Source: VRUE01 sp963824705 (GTDB taxonomy: Bacteria > Actinomycetota > Thermoleophilia > Solirubrobacterales > 70-9). Taken from it: a DNA stretch of 64,000 nt. Below, one piece after another: positions 1-8,235 of this stretch (its first letter is position 1; each line of letters begins with the position of its first letter). Where the stretch lies: assembly GCA_963824705.1 (NCBI GenBank), contig CAWGQE010000003.1, positions 2,418,001-2,482,000 of the forward strand, written 5' to 3'. The position numbers and the translations under genes are program-made. Under the pieces are notes generated by a model, which searched no databases, was not told the DNA's origin, and was given only the letters and a program-made list of their open reading frames with translations.

Positions 1-1136
1 TTGACGAGCGGCCCGTGGTGGGTGATGCGGACATCGAGCGCCTCGGGCGCGTCGCGGCCCTTGACACCGATCTCCTCGCGCACGATCTCGAGCGGTCGCC
101 ACTCGTCTTCGAACAGGTAGCAGTCGCCCTCGACCCGCTCGACGAAGAGGTCTTGAACGTCGGCCATCACGTTGGTGAAGGTCCAGCAGACGTCGTTGTT
201 CTGACCCATGTAGACGCCGGGCATGCCCGGCAGCGAGGCGCCGCGGACGGTGCGATCGCCGAGCGTGAGGCCGACCTGGTACCAGATGCCCGGCATGCTC
301 TGCGGCAGGTGGGGGTCGCCGGCGATCAACGGCGATCCGGTCGCGCTCAGCGCGCCGCTGACCGCCCAGTTGTTGGAGCCGCTCGCCTCGGCGGCCATGC
401 CGATCGAGCGGCGCACCGCGTCGATCTGCTCGGCGAGGCCGAGGCCGTCTCCGGACCACGGTTCCTGGGTGACGACCGGGTTATCCGCCGGGTAACCGGG
501 GTCGAGCTTCGCCGCCAGCTCAGGGCCCAGCTCGCGGGTCATGTCGGCACGCAACAGCTCCTTCTCCCAGTTGGTCGAGAGCCCGAAGGCGAGCAGCTTG
601 CCGAGGCCGAGGATGTCGGCCGGGCGCCAGGGCTCGAACTCGAGCCGCAGCAGCTGCATCTCGAACGGCAGCGCCCTGGCGCTCGCCGCCGCCGCGTTGA
701 CGCCCTCGCAGAAGCGCTCGAGCAGGGCAAGCAGCTCGGGATCGAGGCTCGCCGCCTCGCGCTCCGCCGTCCGCCGCATCCCCAGGGTGCGCATCAGACG
801 GTCGACCGGCAACCCCTCGGCCCCAGCGAACTCGGAGACGCGACCGGATAGAGCGCGGCGGTAGAAGTCCATCTGCCAGAGCCGGTCCTGGCCATGGCAG
901 AAGCCCTCGGCGAACCAGAGGTCGGCCGCGCTCCCGGCCTCGACATGGGGAACGCCCCAGCGGTCGCGCCGCACCCGCACCGGACCTTCGAGCCCGGCAA
1001 GCTCGACCGTGCCCTTCTGCTTCGGCAGCGGCCGCCGAGCCAGCCAGTGCCAGGCGCCGGCGGTCGCGGCTGCGGCCAGGCCCGTGCCCGCCGCCCCCGC
1101 CACAAGTCCAGCCCGCATCGCCTTGCCGCCGTTCAT
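1..1136 (-). CDS. Penicillin acylase family amidase (partial)
   Basis: Ntn-hydrolase of the penicillin/acyl-homoserine-lactone acylase family, an exported amidase cut into alpha and beta chains by self-processing. The 5' end is at 1136 and the 3' end lies beyond the window edge. The product starts MNGGKAMRAGL with an Ala-rich hydrophobic segment (residues about 8-28) that looks like a signal peptide or membrane anchor. It continues with VRRDRWGVPHVEA, EGFCHGQDRLWQMDFYRR and, about residue 216, GSNNWAVSG. Ser of that motif is the expected N-terminal nucleophile of the beta chain. LIAGDPHLPQSMPGIWYQV follows, as is typical. ATG at 1136 has AAGGTGAG just upstream; an ATG a few codons later is possible. 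The true substrate cannot be read from the sequence; an acylase acting on lactones, lactams or other amides are all possible. Confidence 0.88.
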   Translation of the reverse strand, partial: MNGGKAMRAGLVAGAAGTGLAAAATAGAWHWLARRPLPKQKGTVELAGLEGPVRVRRDRWGVPHVEAGSAADLWFAEGFCHGQDRLWQMDFYRRALSGRVSEFAGAEGLPVDRLMRTLGMRRTAEREAASLDPELLALLERFCEGVNAAAASARALPFEMQLLRLEFEPWRPADILGLGKLLAFGLSTNWEKELLRADMTRELGPELAAKLDPGYPADNPVVTQEPWSGDGLGLAEQIDAVRRSIGMAAEASGSNNWAVSGALSATGSPLIAGDPHLPQSMPGIWYQVGLTLGDRTVRGASLPGMPGVYMGQNNDVCWTFTNVMADVQDLFVERVEGDCYLFEDEWRPLEIVREEIGVKGRDAPEALDVRITHHGPLV

Positions 1137-1243
1137 CCGCTCACCTTACTGGCCGGCTGGCCAAGATTCCTGTCGTACCATTCCGATACTTTTCCCGTTC
1201 ATACAGGTTGAGGGCCTGAAAGAGTGCGAACGAGGGAGGACGT

Positions 1244-2686
1244 ATGAAGGGCATGCTCGCGTGCGGCGCTGCGCTGCTGGTCGTACTGGCGATGCCGGCT
1301 TTCGCCGCAGGGAAGGCGGGTGGGCTGGATCGAGGGTTCAACGGCGACGGCAAGGTCGTGACCGTCTTCCCCTCCGATAGAAATGCCCCGTCCTACCCCG
1401 AATACAGGCTCCCTTACGAATTCGCACCGGGCCGGATCGCAATGGCTGCGGCTCCCGGAGGCAAGCTCGTCGTCGCGAACAACAAAGCGATCGTCGAGTA
1501 CCTCTCCGACGGCCGCCGCAGCCCGCGCTTCGGTGGCAGTGGGGCGGTGCCGATCACCCTCCCTGAAGGCGCCCATTTTCAGCTGGCCGATGTCGCGGTC
1601 GATTCCAAGGGCCGCGTACTCGTCGCCGGCACGACGAGGCCCCGGCCTCCCGCCTACGGCATGGCCAACCTCTCACTGCCGGGGCCGGTCCCGAGCACGG
1701 CAACCGTCGAGCGCTTCCAGTCAAACGGCCAGCCCGATCCGACTTTTGGCGGCAACGGCGTGATCGACACCGATCTAGGTGCGGCTCATCCGACCTACAA
1801 AGGCCAGTCCTACTCGGGCTCCGCGGTGGCCGTGGTCGGGCTTGCGGTCGATCAGGCGGACCGGCCCATCCTCACCGGCAGCGCAGTGGCGGAAGTCGGC
1901 CGTTGCTCGAATCCCGGACAGAACAGATACGAACGCTCGCAGGCACTCGTCGCGCGGCTGACCACCGGTGGAGCCCCAGACCCAAGCTTTGCCGAGGGTG
2001 GGACGAAATCAATCGGGGGACTCTCGTGGCTCGGCTTCCCAGCGACTGCTTCTACCGGAGTCCTTTCGGTGAGCACCAGTGCAGACCCGTGCAAGCCCGC
2101 GAAACCCGGGAATCCCTCTGTGCTGGCAGGCCTCGGGGGAGATGGAAGCATCAATCAAGGCTTCGCCTCCGACGGCTTTTGGTCACGCGCATTCACCCGC
2201 ATTTCCAATTTCGCCGTCACCCCCTCCGGCGGGATCCTCCTGATGACGCGAAAGGTCGAGCTTTCACGAGGCAGGTGGATCGAATCGGCTCCGTCGATCA
2301 CGAGCCTGCGCGGGGATGGCTCGGTTAACCCTCGCTTCGGCAGCGGCGGACGGGCCGATCCGCAGCTACCGAGACACGCCAGCATCACGGCAATCGCGAG
2401 CGACCCCCAGGGCCGCGCCCTCCTGGCCGGCACGATCTTGCACCGGCCGCGACACAACGGCAGTCCCCATCTGCTGTTTTTGCTGATCCGGATGACCACG
2501 GCCGGCAAGCCGGACCCCACCTTCGGGCGCAATGGGCGCGTGGCGACGAGCTTCGGCCGCAATGCGAGCGTCCGCGCCTCCGAAGTGCTGGTCGATGCCT
2601 CTGGCCACATCGCCGTAGGCGGGAAGCTCTCTGGGCCCCACAGCAGCAACACCTTCGCGATCGCGCGCTACCTCGGTGGACGGTGA
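1244..2686 (+). CDS. Secreted delta-60 repeat beta-propeller-like protein
   Basis: Exported protein of 480 residues built from delta-60 repeats. The N-terminus (MKGMLACGAALLVVLAMPA) is a clean Sec signal peptide ending near AFA. The body repeats the pattern D..FG..G...T..G, for example LDRGFNGDGKVVTVF, PDPTFGGNGVID, PDPSFAEGGTKSI, VNPRFGSGGRADP and PDPTFGRNGRVATSF, spaced about 60 residues apart, with GRVLVAGTT-like strands between. GGAGG lies five bases before the ATG. The function of such proteins is unknown; a surface or secreted scaffold is a guess. No enzymatic motif is visible. Confidence 0.85.
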   Translation: MKGMLACGAALLVVLAMPAFAAGKAGGLDRGFNGDGKVVTVFPSDRNAPSYPEYRLPYEFAPGRIAMAAAPGGKLVVANNKAIVEYLSDGRRSPRFGGSGAVPITLPEGAHFQLADVAVDSKGRVLVAGTTRPRPPAYGMANLSLPGPVPSTATVERFQSNGQPDPTFGGNGVIDTDLGAAHPTYKGQSYSGSAVAVVGLAVDQADRPILTGSAVAEVGRCSNPGQNRYERSQALVARLTTGGAPDPSFAEGGTKSIGGLSWLGFPATASTGVLSVSTSADPCKPAKPGNPSVLAGLGGDGSINQGFASDGFWSRAFTRISNFAVTPSGGILLMTRKVELSRGRWIESAPSITSLRGDGSVNPRFGSGGRADPQLPRHASITAIASDPQGRALLAGTILHRPRHNGSPHLLFLLIRMTTAGKPDPTFGRNGRVATSFGRNASVRASEVLVDASGHIAVGGKLSGPHSSNTFAIARYLGGR

Positions 2687-2693
2687 CAAAGCC

Positions 2694-3434
2694 TTACTCC
2701 CAGAGGTCGCCCGGCAGCCGACCTTCGGCGTCGAGCTTCTGCAGGTGGGCCTCCATCACCAGGGCGGCGGCGGGACGTAGCTCGACCGGAACATCGGCCC
2801 AGGCCTCGTTCAGCAGGGCTTCCTTCGAGTGCTCGCCGCGCTCCAAGGCTGCGAGCAGACGGCGCTCGCGCATCTCGCGGTGCTCGACGTACTCGGCCAG
2901 CTTCGCCGCCGGGTCGGTGACCCAGGGGCCGTGGCCGGGACAGATCAGCTTGATCGGCTCGGCCTGAAGCAGGCGCAGCGACTCCATGTAGGCGGCAAGC
3001 GAGCCGCCGTCGGGCGGGACGAAGGTCGAACCCTCGCCCAGCACCAGGTCGCCGCTGAAGCAGACCCCGTCCCCGGTCAGGAAGCAGACGTGGTCGGCAG
3101 CATGGCCCGGCGTGGCGATCGTGCGCAACCCGCCATGCTCCTCCCCCCCGACCGGCAGGACAGCTTTCACGCCGAGCCCATCCGCGCCGGCAGCGTGGTC
3201 ACCATGGCTGTGGGTGAGTAGGACGAGGCCAATCCCACCTCGCTCCTCGGCGGCAGCGCGCACCGCATCCAGATGGCCCTGGTCATCGGGTCCCGGATCG
3301 ATCACCGTGCATGGATCCGACCCATACAAGTAGGTGTTCGTCCCCGCCAACGTCATCGGCCCCGGATTAGGCGCGACAATCCTCAGAATCTCCGCATGTC
3401 CAGGTGCTTGGTCCACCTCATATGTCACGTTCAT
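2694..3434 (-). CDS. MBL-fold metallo-hydrolase, LACTB2-like
   Basis: Metallo-beta-lactamase-fold hydrolase of the glyoxalase II/LACTB2 branch, cytoplasmic, probably binding two metal ions. Visible motifs are TNTYLYG near residue 32, the HxHxDH signature THSHGDHAAG near residue 75, TPGHAADHVCF, the metal-bridging Asp in FSGDLVLG, and the last His in ICPGHGP. The C-terminus (residues about 185-246) matches the winged-helix tail of LACTB2-type proteins. The start codon at 3434 lies inside a palindrome (ATGACCC/GGGTCAT, 3433-3450) belonging to a repeat also found at 56780. The gene follows the WYL regulator on the same strand with a 42-base gap. The substrate is not determinable; thioester and RNA hydrolysis are both known in the family. 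Confidence 0.85.
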   Translation of the reverse strand: MNVTYEVDQAPGHAEILRIVAPNPGPMTLAGTNTYLYGSDPCTVIDPGPDDQGHLDAVRAAAEERGGIGLVLLTHSHGDHAAGADGLGVKAVLPVGGEEHGGLRTIATPGHAADHVCFLTGDGVCFSGDLVLGEGSTFVPPDGGSLAAYMESLRLLQAEPIKLICPGHGPWVTDPAAKLAEYVEHREMRERRLLAALERGEHSKEALLNEAWADVPVELRPAAALVMEAHLQKLDAEGRLPGDLWE

Positions 3435-3468
3435 GACCCTATGGGGTCATAAAGGCGACAGAAGTTCT
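3425..3468. repeat. Dispersed hairpin repeat, copy 1
   Basis: A 44-base segment between the WYL gene and the MBL-hydrolase gene that matches the reverse complement of 56780-56823 at about three quarters of positions. Its centre is the palindrome ATGACCC-tatg-GGGTCAT (3433-3450), flanked by GGCGACAGAAG. It contains the start codon of the hydrolase. It could be a terminator of the upstream gene, an operator, or a mobile palindromic repeat. Confidence 0.6.
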
Positions 3469-3476
3469 CGCTGAGG

Positions 3477-5537
3477 TTAGGCAGCGCTGGCCGCGACCTC
3501 GGCGGCGATCGCCTCACGTGCCTCGTCGGGCTCGAGCACAACGAGGTCGCCGGCGCCGCGCAGGATCTCGCGCACCAGCCACGAGGTTCCCGCGTAGGGC
3601 AGCTCGACGACGACCGCACCGTCGGCGAGCTCCTCGACCACGGTGCGCTCCTCGCGCAGCCAACGGGCCCGCTCCGGTGAGACCCAGACGCGGGCGACCT
3701 GGGCGGTCGGGACCTCACCGTCGGTCATCCAACCCTCGACCCCGGCAAGCTCTTCGACCTCCTGGCGCGGCTCGTAGGTCTCGCTGCTCGCCACCGCCTC
3801 CTTCACGCGGTCGAGCTTGAAGTGGCGGATTCCCTCTTTGGTCAGGTCGAAGCACTCGACGTACCAGCCCTCGCGCCCGTTCTCCAGCCGGTAGGGCTCG
3901 ACCCGGCGTTTGGTGAACTGGTCCTCGTTCTCCTTGTAGTACTGGATCTCCAGCACGCGACGCTCGGCTATCGCCTCGTTGACGACGCGTGCCACCTCGG
4001 TGTCGCCGCCGCTGCCGGAGGCGATCTCCAGGCCCTCCTCGGACGGGTCGTGGCCGAGCGCCTTGACGATCTTCTCGCGGGCGCTCTGCAGCCCGCCCTG
4101 CGGCAGGTGGTCGCCGAAGAGGTCGATGGCGGCGACCAGCGCCTTCGCCTCCAACGGCAGCAGCCGGGCCGGGCGGGCGAAGTTGTCGCCGTAGGGCTCG
4201 GAGTCGACCTCGATCTCGTCGCCGCGCACTTCGGCGTAGAGCACGTAGGTGCCGCCGCCGAAGTTGACGACGTTGAGCAGGTCGATGTCCTCCTGCAGCT
4301 CCTCCCCGGTCAGTTCGAGCCGCTGGCGCAGATCGGTGACGCTGAGGCGCTCGCCTTTCTTCGCCGAGTCGATCAGCATGCCGGCAAGGGTCACGAGGCG
4401 GGCGAAGCGCTCCGGGCGGATCGCGGCCTCGCCGCGCCCGTTGCTGCGCGAGCGCGGGGGAGCCTCGCGCAGCGGGCGCTCGACGGTCTCGGCCGGTTCG
4501 AAGTCGCTGCGGTGGCGATCGTGGAGGAGGTCGAGCCGCTCGCGGGCTTCGTCGCGCAGCTCCTCGGGCTCCAGGACCTCGGCGTTCTGGCGCCAGCGCA
4601 GCACCCAGGCGATCAGCTCGCGAGGCGAGGCGTAGTCCGTCTCCAGGACCGAGCCCTTGCCCGGGGCTTCGTCAGCTTTGCGCGCCGGGCGCAGCTCGCC
4701 GTAGCCACCGAAGTCGCGCTCGATCAGCCAAGAGATCCGGTCGCGGACGAAGATCTTCGCGGTGCCGCGGATCTCCCCCAGCTGCCAATCGGCGCGCTGC
4801 CCGTAGTCGCGGCGGTCGAAGTCCTCGGGTGGGGAGAAGTCGTGCTCGGCCTTGGAGGCGTAGCCGACCTTGCCCTGGATGCGGGAGAGGCGGAAGACCC
4901 GGACGGCGTCGCGCTCGTGCGAGAGCCCGATCAAATAGAACTGGCCCGAGCGGAAGACCAGGTGGTAGGGGTCGACCTTGCGCTTCTCGGTCTCGTCGCG
5001 CTCCATCGTGTAGTAGGTGAACTCGATCGTCTTGCGGCGCGAGATCGCCGTCTCGATCTTCGAGAGGCGCTGGGAGAGGTCGCGGCCTCCGGCCGAGGCG
5101 GTCATCGCCATCTCGACCGGTGCCCGGTCGCCCTCGCTGATCGGGTTCGGGTGGCCCCAGGCGACCTGCTGGAGGGCGAGGCGCAATGGCTCGGCGTAGG
5201 CAAAGCCGCCGTCGGTGAGCAGCGAGAGCGCCGTGCTCAGCGAGGCCAGCTCCTCGTCCTCGAACTTGATCGGGTCGAGGTAGAAGTTCTCCGGCGGCAG
5301 CGAGTAGAGCTCGGCCTCGAAGAAGCCCTCGCCGGGTTTCTCCACCCCGAGCTGGATGCCGAGGCTCTCCAGCTCGGCACGGTCGGCGTAGAAGCGACGC
5401 GCGAAGGCGTCGTCGTTCATGTCGCTGTAGCCCTCCACCTCACGCTTGATCTCCAGCGCCGAGACGGGTCTGCCCTGCGCCATCAGAAAGGAGATCAGCG
5501 AGAGCTGGCGGATCAGCTTCTCGGTGTCCTTTGCCAC
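3477..5537 (-). CDS. Double WYL-domain transcriptional regulator (fused PafB-PafC type)
   Basis: DNA-binding regulator of 686 residues made of two tandem HTH-WYL units. Unit one has an HTH at about 1-65 (LIRQLSLISFLMAQGRPVS) and a WYL core at about 165-230 (IEFTYYTMER, VDPYHLVFRSGQFYLIG). Unit two has an HTH at about 370-440 (FARLVTLAGMLIDSAKKGE) and a WYL core at about 540-610 (LEIQYYKENED, VEPYRLENGREGWYVECF). In mycobacteria PafB and PafC are separate WYL proteins that form a heterodimer controlling a LexA-independent DNA damage response; natural fusions are known. A comparable role here is inference from the family. No pafA or proteasome gene is next to it. Translation starts at GTG 5537; the product then reads MAKDTEKLIRQLS, the usual beginning of the family. 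Confidence 0.88.
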   Translation of the reverse strand: MAKDTEKLIRQLSLISFLMAQGRPVSALEIKREVEGYSDMNDDAFARRFYADRAELESLGIQLGVEKPGEGFFEAELYSLPPENFYLDPIKFEDEELASLSTALSLLTDGGFAYAEPLRLALQQVAWGHPNPISEGDRAPVEMAMTASAGGRDLSQRLSKIETAISRRKTIEFTYYTMERDETEKRKVDPYHLVFRSGQFYLIGLSHERDAVRVFRLSRIQGKVGYASKAEHDFSPPEDFDRRDYGQRADWQLGEIRGTAKIFVRDRISWLIERDFGGYGELRPARKADEAPGKGSVLETDYASPRELIAWVLRWRQNAEVLEPEELRDEARERLDLLHDRHRSDFEPAETVERPLREAPPRSRSNGRGEAAIRPERFARLVTLAGMLIDSAKKGERLSVTDLRQRLELTGEELQEDIDLLNVVNFGGGTYVLYAEVRGDEIEVDSEPYGDNFARPARLLPLEAKALVAAIDLFGDHLPQGGLQSAREKIVKALGHDPSEEGLEIASGSGGDTEVARVVNEAIAERRVLEIQYYKENEDQFTKRRVEPYRLENGREGWYVECFDLTKEGIRHFKLDRVKEAVASSETYEPRQEVEELAGVEGWMTDGEVPTAQVARVWVSPERARWLREERTVVEELADGAVVVELPYAGTSWLVREILRGAGDLVVLEPDEAREAIAAEVAASAA

Positions 5538-5632
5538 GAGCCCAGGATAGTGAGAGCGACCTGGCGAGCCCCCCGCCCCGACCGCCGGAAACCCGCATTT
5601 TGGCCCATTCGAGCGGGATAGAGTGCGCCGGC

Positions 5633-5950
5633 ATGGACATCCTCCGCAACCTCTTCGGCAACGTCACCAACGGGATCATCCGGCTCGCCGTTGCCGCGGG
5701 CATCCTCTTTTGCGCCTATCTGTTCATCGTCAAGCCGGTCCTGAACACGACCGAGGAGGCTTTTCACTCATCCGGCCTCGACCAGATCGGCAAGACGCTC
5801 AACACGGTCAACGTCCAGGTCCAGCGGCAGATCCGCCACTCGTTCAAGCTGACCAAGTCGCAGGGCGGCAACCCGCAACGCCTGATCCACTGCATCAAGC
5901 ACGCGCATCAGGACGTCGAGCGAATAGAACGCTGCACGCGACGTTTCTGA
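5633..5950 (+). CDS. Small single-pass membrane protein, unknown function
   Basis: A 105-residue protein beginning MDILRNLFGNVTNGIIRLA, with one hydrophobic helix at about residues 13-33 (IIRLAVAAGILFCAYLFIV). A polar, basic tail carries two Cys near the end (LIHCIKHAHQDVERIERC). ATG 5633 is chosen because it starts just ahead of the helix and after the divergent WYL promoter region. No domain recognised. It converges with the YhaM-like gene, with a seven-base gap. Confidence 0.6.
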   Translation: MDILRNLFGNVTNGIIRLAVAAGILFCAYLFIVKPVLNTTEEAFHSSGLDQIGKTLNTVNVQVQRQIRHSFKLTKSQGGNPQRLIHCIKHAHQDVERIERCTRRF

Positions 5951-5957
5951 GCGGGCG

Positions 5958-7013
5958 TCAGGCAGCCTGGCGGGTGCCGAAGTAGGCGGAGCCTGACAAC
6001 GCCCGGTCGAAGCTCGACCAGGACTCGCCGGCGGGCAGCTCGCGCTCGAGGCGGTCGAAGCTGCCGAGGCGGCCGCCGAGGTTGTCGATCATGTGGACGA
6101 GCACGGCCTCGCGAGTGGCGGGGACGACCGGAGAGCCGTGTTCGAGCGAGCCGTGGTGGCTGAGGATGATGTGCAGGACCGCCTGGGCCAGCCCCGGGTC
6201 GAAGCCCGGAATCTCCTCGATCTCGCGGCGCACGGTGTAGTAGCCGAGCGGGATCTCGCCCTGTAGCCGGCCGGCGTCGGTGAGGTCGATCGCCAGCGGA
6301 TCGTCGTTATAGGCGACGGTCTTGCCGATGTCATGGAGGAGCGCGCCGGCGACCGCGACCTCGCGGTCGATCCCGGGGAAGAAGTTGGCGGCGGCGCTGA
6401 CCGCCTGGGCGACGGAGACGGTGTGCTCGAGCAGGCCGTGGCGGTACGCCTGGTGGTAGACCTTCGCCGCCGGCGCGTCGCGGAAGCGCGCCCAGATCTC
6501 CGAGCGCTCGCCGAAGAAGCGGCCGAGCAGGTCGCGTAGCTGCGGCTCCTGCACGGTCTCCAGCAACTGGCGCAGTTTGCCCTCCAGGTCCTCGAAGGAG
6601 ACGTCCGACTCGGCGGCGAGGTCGGCTGGGTCGTACTCGTCCGTGGAGGCCTCACGCAGGCCGGAGAGCTTGATCTTCGGTCCCCAGCGATCGCTCATCT
6701 CGAAGACGCCGGCGACCTCGACCGGGGTCCCCGGGGCGGCGAGCGCGTAGAGCGCCTCGGCGTCCTCCCAGGCGACCGCCTCGGCACCGCCGCTGGCGTC
6801 GCCGAGCGTCAGGCGCAGCCACGGCTCGCCGTTGCGCTTGCGGCGCAGCTCGCGCTGGCGAACTGCGTAGACGCCCTTCACTCGCTGGCCGTCCTCGAGC
6901 TCCCGCAGGCAAACCCTGACCGGGGGAGCGGCAGGCTCGGCAGCCGGAGCGGGCGCGCCGCCCGAGGTGTCGATCAGCGCCTCTTGGAACATCATTGGAT
7001 CGAGCTGCTCCAT
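5958..7013 (-). CDS. OB-fold/HD-domain 3'-5' exoribonuclease, YhaM-like
   Basis: Cytoplasmic nuclease of 351 residues with an N-terminal OB-fold (about 33-120: YAVRQRELRRKRNGEPWLRL) and a C-terminal HD domain (about 170-310). HD residues visible are H of YRHGLLEHTVSVAQ, HD of GALLHDIGKTV and the later His pair in HIILSHHGSLEHGSP. This matches the YhaM/CvfA-type 3'-5' exoribonucleases, which bind nucleic acid with the OB fold and use divalent metal at the HD site. The middle of the N-terminus (about 18-32) is an Ala/Pro linker. It stands alone between a convergent membrane protein gene and the FluC genes. Confidence 0.85.
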   Translation of the reverse strand: MEQLDPMMFQEALIDTSGGAPAPAAEPAAPPVRVCLRELEDGQRVKGVYAVRQRELRRKRNGEPWLRLTLGDASGGAEAVAWEDAEALYALAAPGTPVEVAGVFEMSDRWGPKIKLSGLREASTDEYDPADLAAESDVSFEDLEGKLRQLLETVQEPQLRDLLGRFFGERSEIWARFRDAPAAKVYHQAYRHGLLEHTVSVAQAVSAAANFFPGIDREVAVAGALLHDIGKTVAYNDDPLAIDLTDAGRLQGEIPLGYYTVRREIEEIPGFDPGLAQAVLHIILSHHGSLEHGSPVVPATREAVLVHMIDNLGGRLGSFDRLERELPAGESWSSFDRALSGSAYFGTRQAA

Positions 7014-7058
7014 CTATTTCCAAGTTAGAGCGAGGGGCGGACGGCGCAGACGCAACGC

Positions 7059-7424
7059 TTACAGCACGCCGCCGAGCCAGTGGCCGAAGGCGACGGCGGC
7101 GAAACCGGCCACCAGCGAGAGACCGAGGTTGAGCCAGACGAGGTGGGTGTGGCCGGCCTCGGCGAGCCGGTGCGAGTCGAGGATCCAGGTGGAGAAGGTG
7201 GTGAAGGAGCCGATGCCACCGCCGGCGACGATCACCAGCGCCTCGCCTTCCAGGGCCACGCCAGCGACCAGTCCCAGCGCCAGCGCGCCGGCGATGTTGA
7301 TCGCGAGGATGCCGTGCGGGAAGGGGTGGTCGATGCGCGCGGCGATCGCCGTGTCGATCAGGAAGCGCGCGGCGGCCGCGGCTCCGCCGAGTAAGCCGAC
7401 CGCGGCCCAGGCGGACGCGCTCAT
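7059..7424 (-). CDS. crcB: Fluoride channel subunit FluC/CrcB (second)
   Basis: Four-helix membrane protein of 121 residues that dimerises to form a fluoride exporter. It shows the family motifs GGAAAAARFLID near the N-terminus, INIAGALALGLVAG (the pore Asn) and GIGSFTTFSTW (the Phe-box and Thr/Ser track). ATG 7424 overlaps the TGA of the upstream FluC gene by four bases, so the two are translationally coupled and probably form a heterodimer. No fluoride riboswitch is recognisable before the pair. Confidence 0.9.
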   Translation of the reverse strand: MSASAWAAVGLLGGAAAAARFLIDTAIAARIDHPFPHGILAINIAGALALGLVAGVALEGEALVIVAGGGIGSFTTFSTWILDSHRLAEAGHTHLVWLNLGLSLVAGFAAVAFGHWLGGVL

Positions 7425-7849
7425 CCGGCGGTCTCCGGCCGACGCTCCAGCGCGATCCCCAAGCGGACGAAGGCGAAGCCGGCGACGAGGGTCGCCGCGA
7501 CGTAGGCGGCGGCAAGGCCGAGGTGACCCCCGTCGATCATCTCGAACAGCTCCAGCTGCAGGGTGGAGAAGGTCGTCAGCGTGCCGCAGATCCCAGTGGT
7601 GAGGAAGGGGTGGGCGAGGCTGTCCTCGGGGTGGTCGCGGAGGCGGGTGACGAAGTAGCCGAGCAGCAGGGCGCCTGCCATGTTGACGGCGAAGGTCGCC
7701 CACGGCCACCCATCTGGACCGTGCGGCGTCGCCTCGGACAGGCCCACCCGCGCCAGCGCTCCGAGCACCCCGCCGACGTAGATCGCGGCCAAGCGGCGAA
7801 GGTCGAATCGGGTCAGATTCACGGCGAGGATCGTAGTCCGCATCTTCAT
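7421..7849 (-). CDS. crcB: Fluoride channel subunit FluC/CrcB (first)
   Basis: First of two overlapping FluC genes; 142 residues from ATG 7849, although an in-frame GTG about ten codons later (MNLTRFDLRR) is an equally good start. Motifs: YVGGVLGALARVGLS, VNMAGALLLGYFVT, TGICGTLTTFSTLQLELF. The family exports fluoride by two antiparallel subunits, and paired genes usually make heterodimers. The gene is divergent from arsR with about 37 bases between the starts, so the palindrome at 7855 may serve both promoters. Confidence 0.9.
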   Translation of the reverse strand: MKMRTTILAVNLTRFDLRRLAAIYVGGVLGALARVGLSEATPHGPDGWPWATFAVNMAGALLLGYFVTRLRDHPEDSLAHPFLTTGICGTLTTFSTLQLELFEMIDGGHLGLAAAYVAATLVAGFAFVRLGIALERRPETAG

Positions 7850-7854
7850 TGAAG

Positions 7855-7866
7855 TTCATCGATGAA
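7855..7866. promoter_or_regulatory. Candidate ArsR operator
   Basis: Perfect 12-base palindrome TTCATCGATGAA, 20 bases before the arsR ATG, in the gap between crcB and arsR. A related TTCATTGAA lies just before it at 7846-7854. ArsR/SmtB proteins bind imperfect palindromes of this size near their own promoters, so autorepression is the likely role. Inferred from position and symmetry only. Confidence 0.5.
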
Positions 7867-7886
7867 TCGTGGTAGCGTCCGGTTTC

Positions 7887-8220
7887 ATGCCCTTGACCGA
7901 CCTGCCCACGATCGAGTGCTGCACGCCGCTGGCGGGGTCCTCTCTCTCAGACGAGCGAGCGGCCGAGCTCGAGACCGTGATCAAGGCGCTCGCCGACCGC
8001 CACCGGCTGCGGATCGTCAACCTGCTGTTGCGCGCCGGTGGGGAACCGGTCTGCGTCTGCGAGGTGCAGCCGCTGCTCGGCCTCTCGCAGGGGACGGTCA
8101 GCCATCACCTCAAGCAGCTCGTCGAGGCCGGAATCGTCGATCGCGAAACGCGCGGCACCTACAGCTACTTCAGCCTCGTGCCCGGTGCGCTCGACTCGGT
8201 GCGGGAGGTCTTCGCAGTGA
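7887..8220 (+). CDS. arsR: ArsR-family arsenic repressor, with no stop codon in its frame
   Basis: Winged-helix metalloregulator. The product begins MPLTDLPTIECCTPLAG, with a CC pair near residue 12. The HTH is at about 55-90 (VCVCEVQPLLGLSQGTVSHHL), holding the ELCVCDL-like Cys pair of arsenite-sensing ArsR proteins. It ends with YFSLVPGALDSVREVF, the normal end of the family. The end given (8220) is where the family length is reached. In fact the frame stays open to 9062, across the next gene, because the expected stop is missing: TGA at 8218-8220 is one base out of frame. The next domain is in the +1 frame. See the aquaporin-ArsC entry and the finding on this junction. Confidence 0.8.
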
Positions 8221-8235
8221 ACGACCGCGCCCGAC

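Noticed and set aside
3822..5621. 599-residue plus-strand frame
   Set aside because: Antisense shadow of the double WYL regulator.
7850..7886. Fluoride riboswitch before the FluC genes
   Set aside because: Only 37 bases separate crcB and arsR starts and no riboswitch fold is visible.
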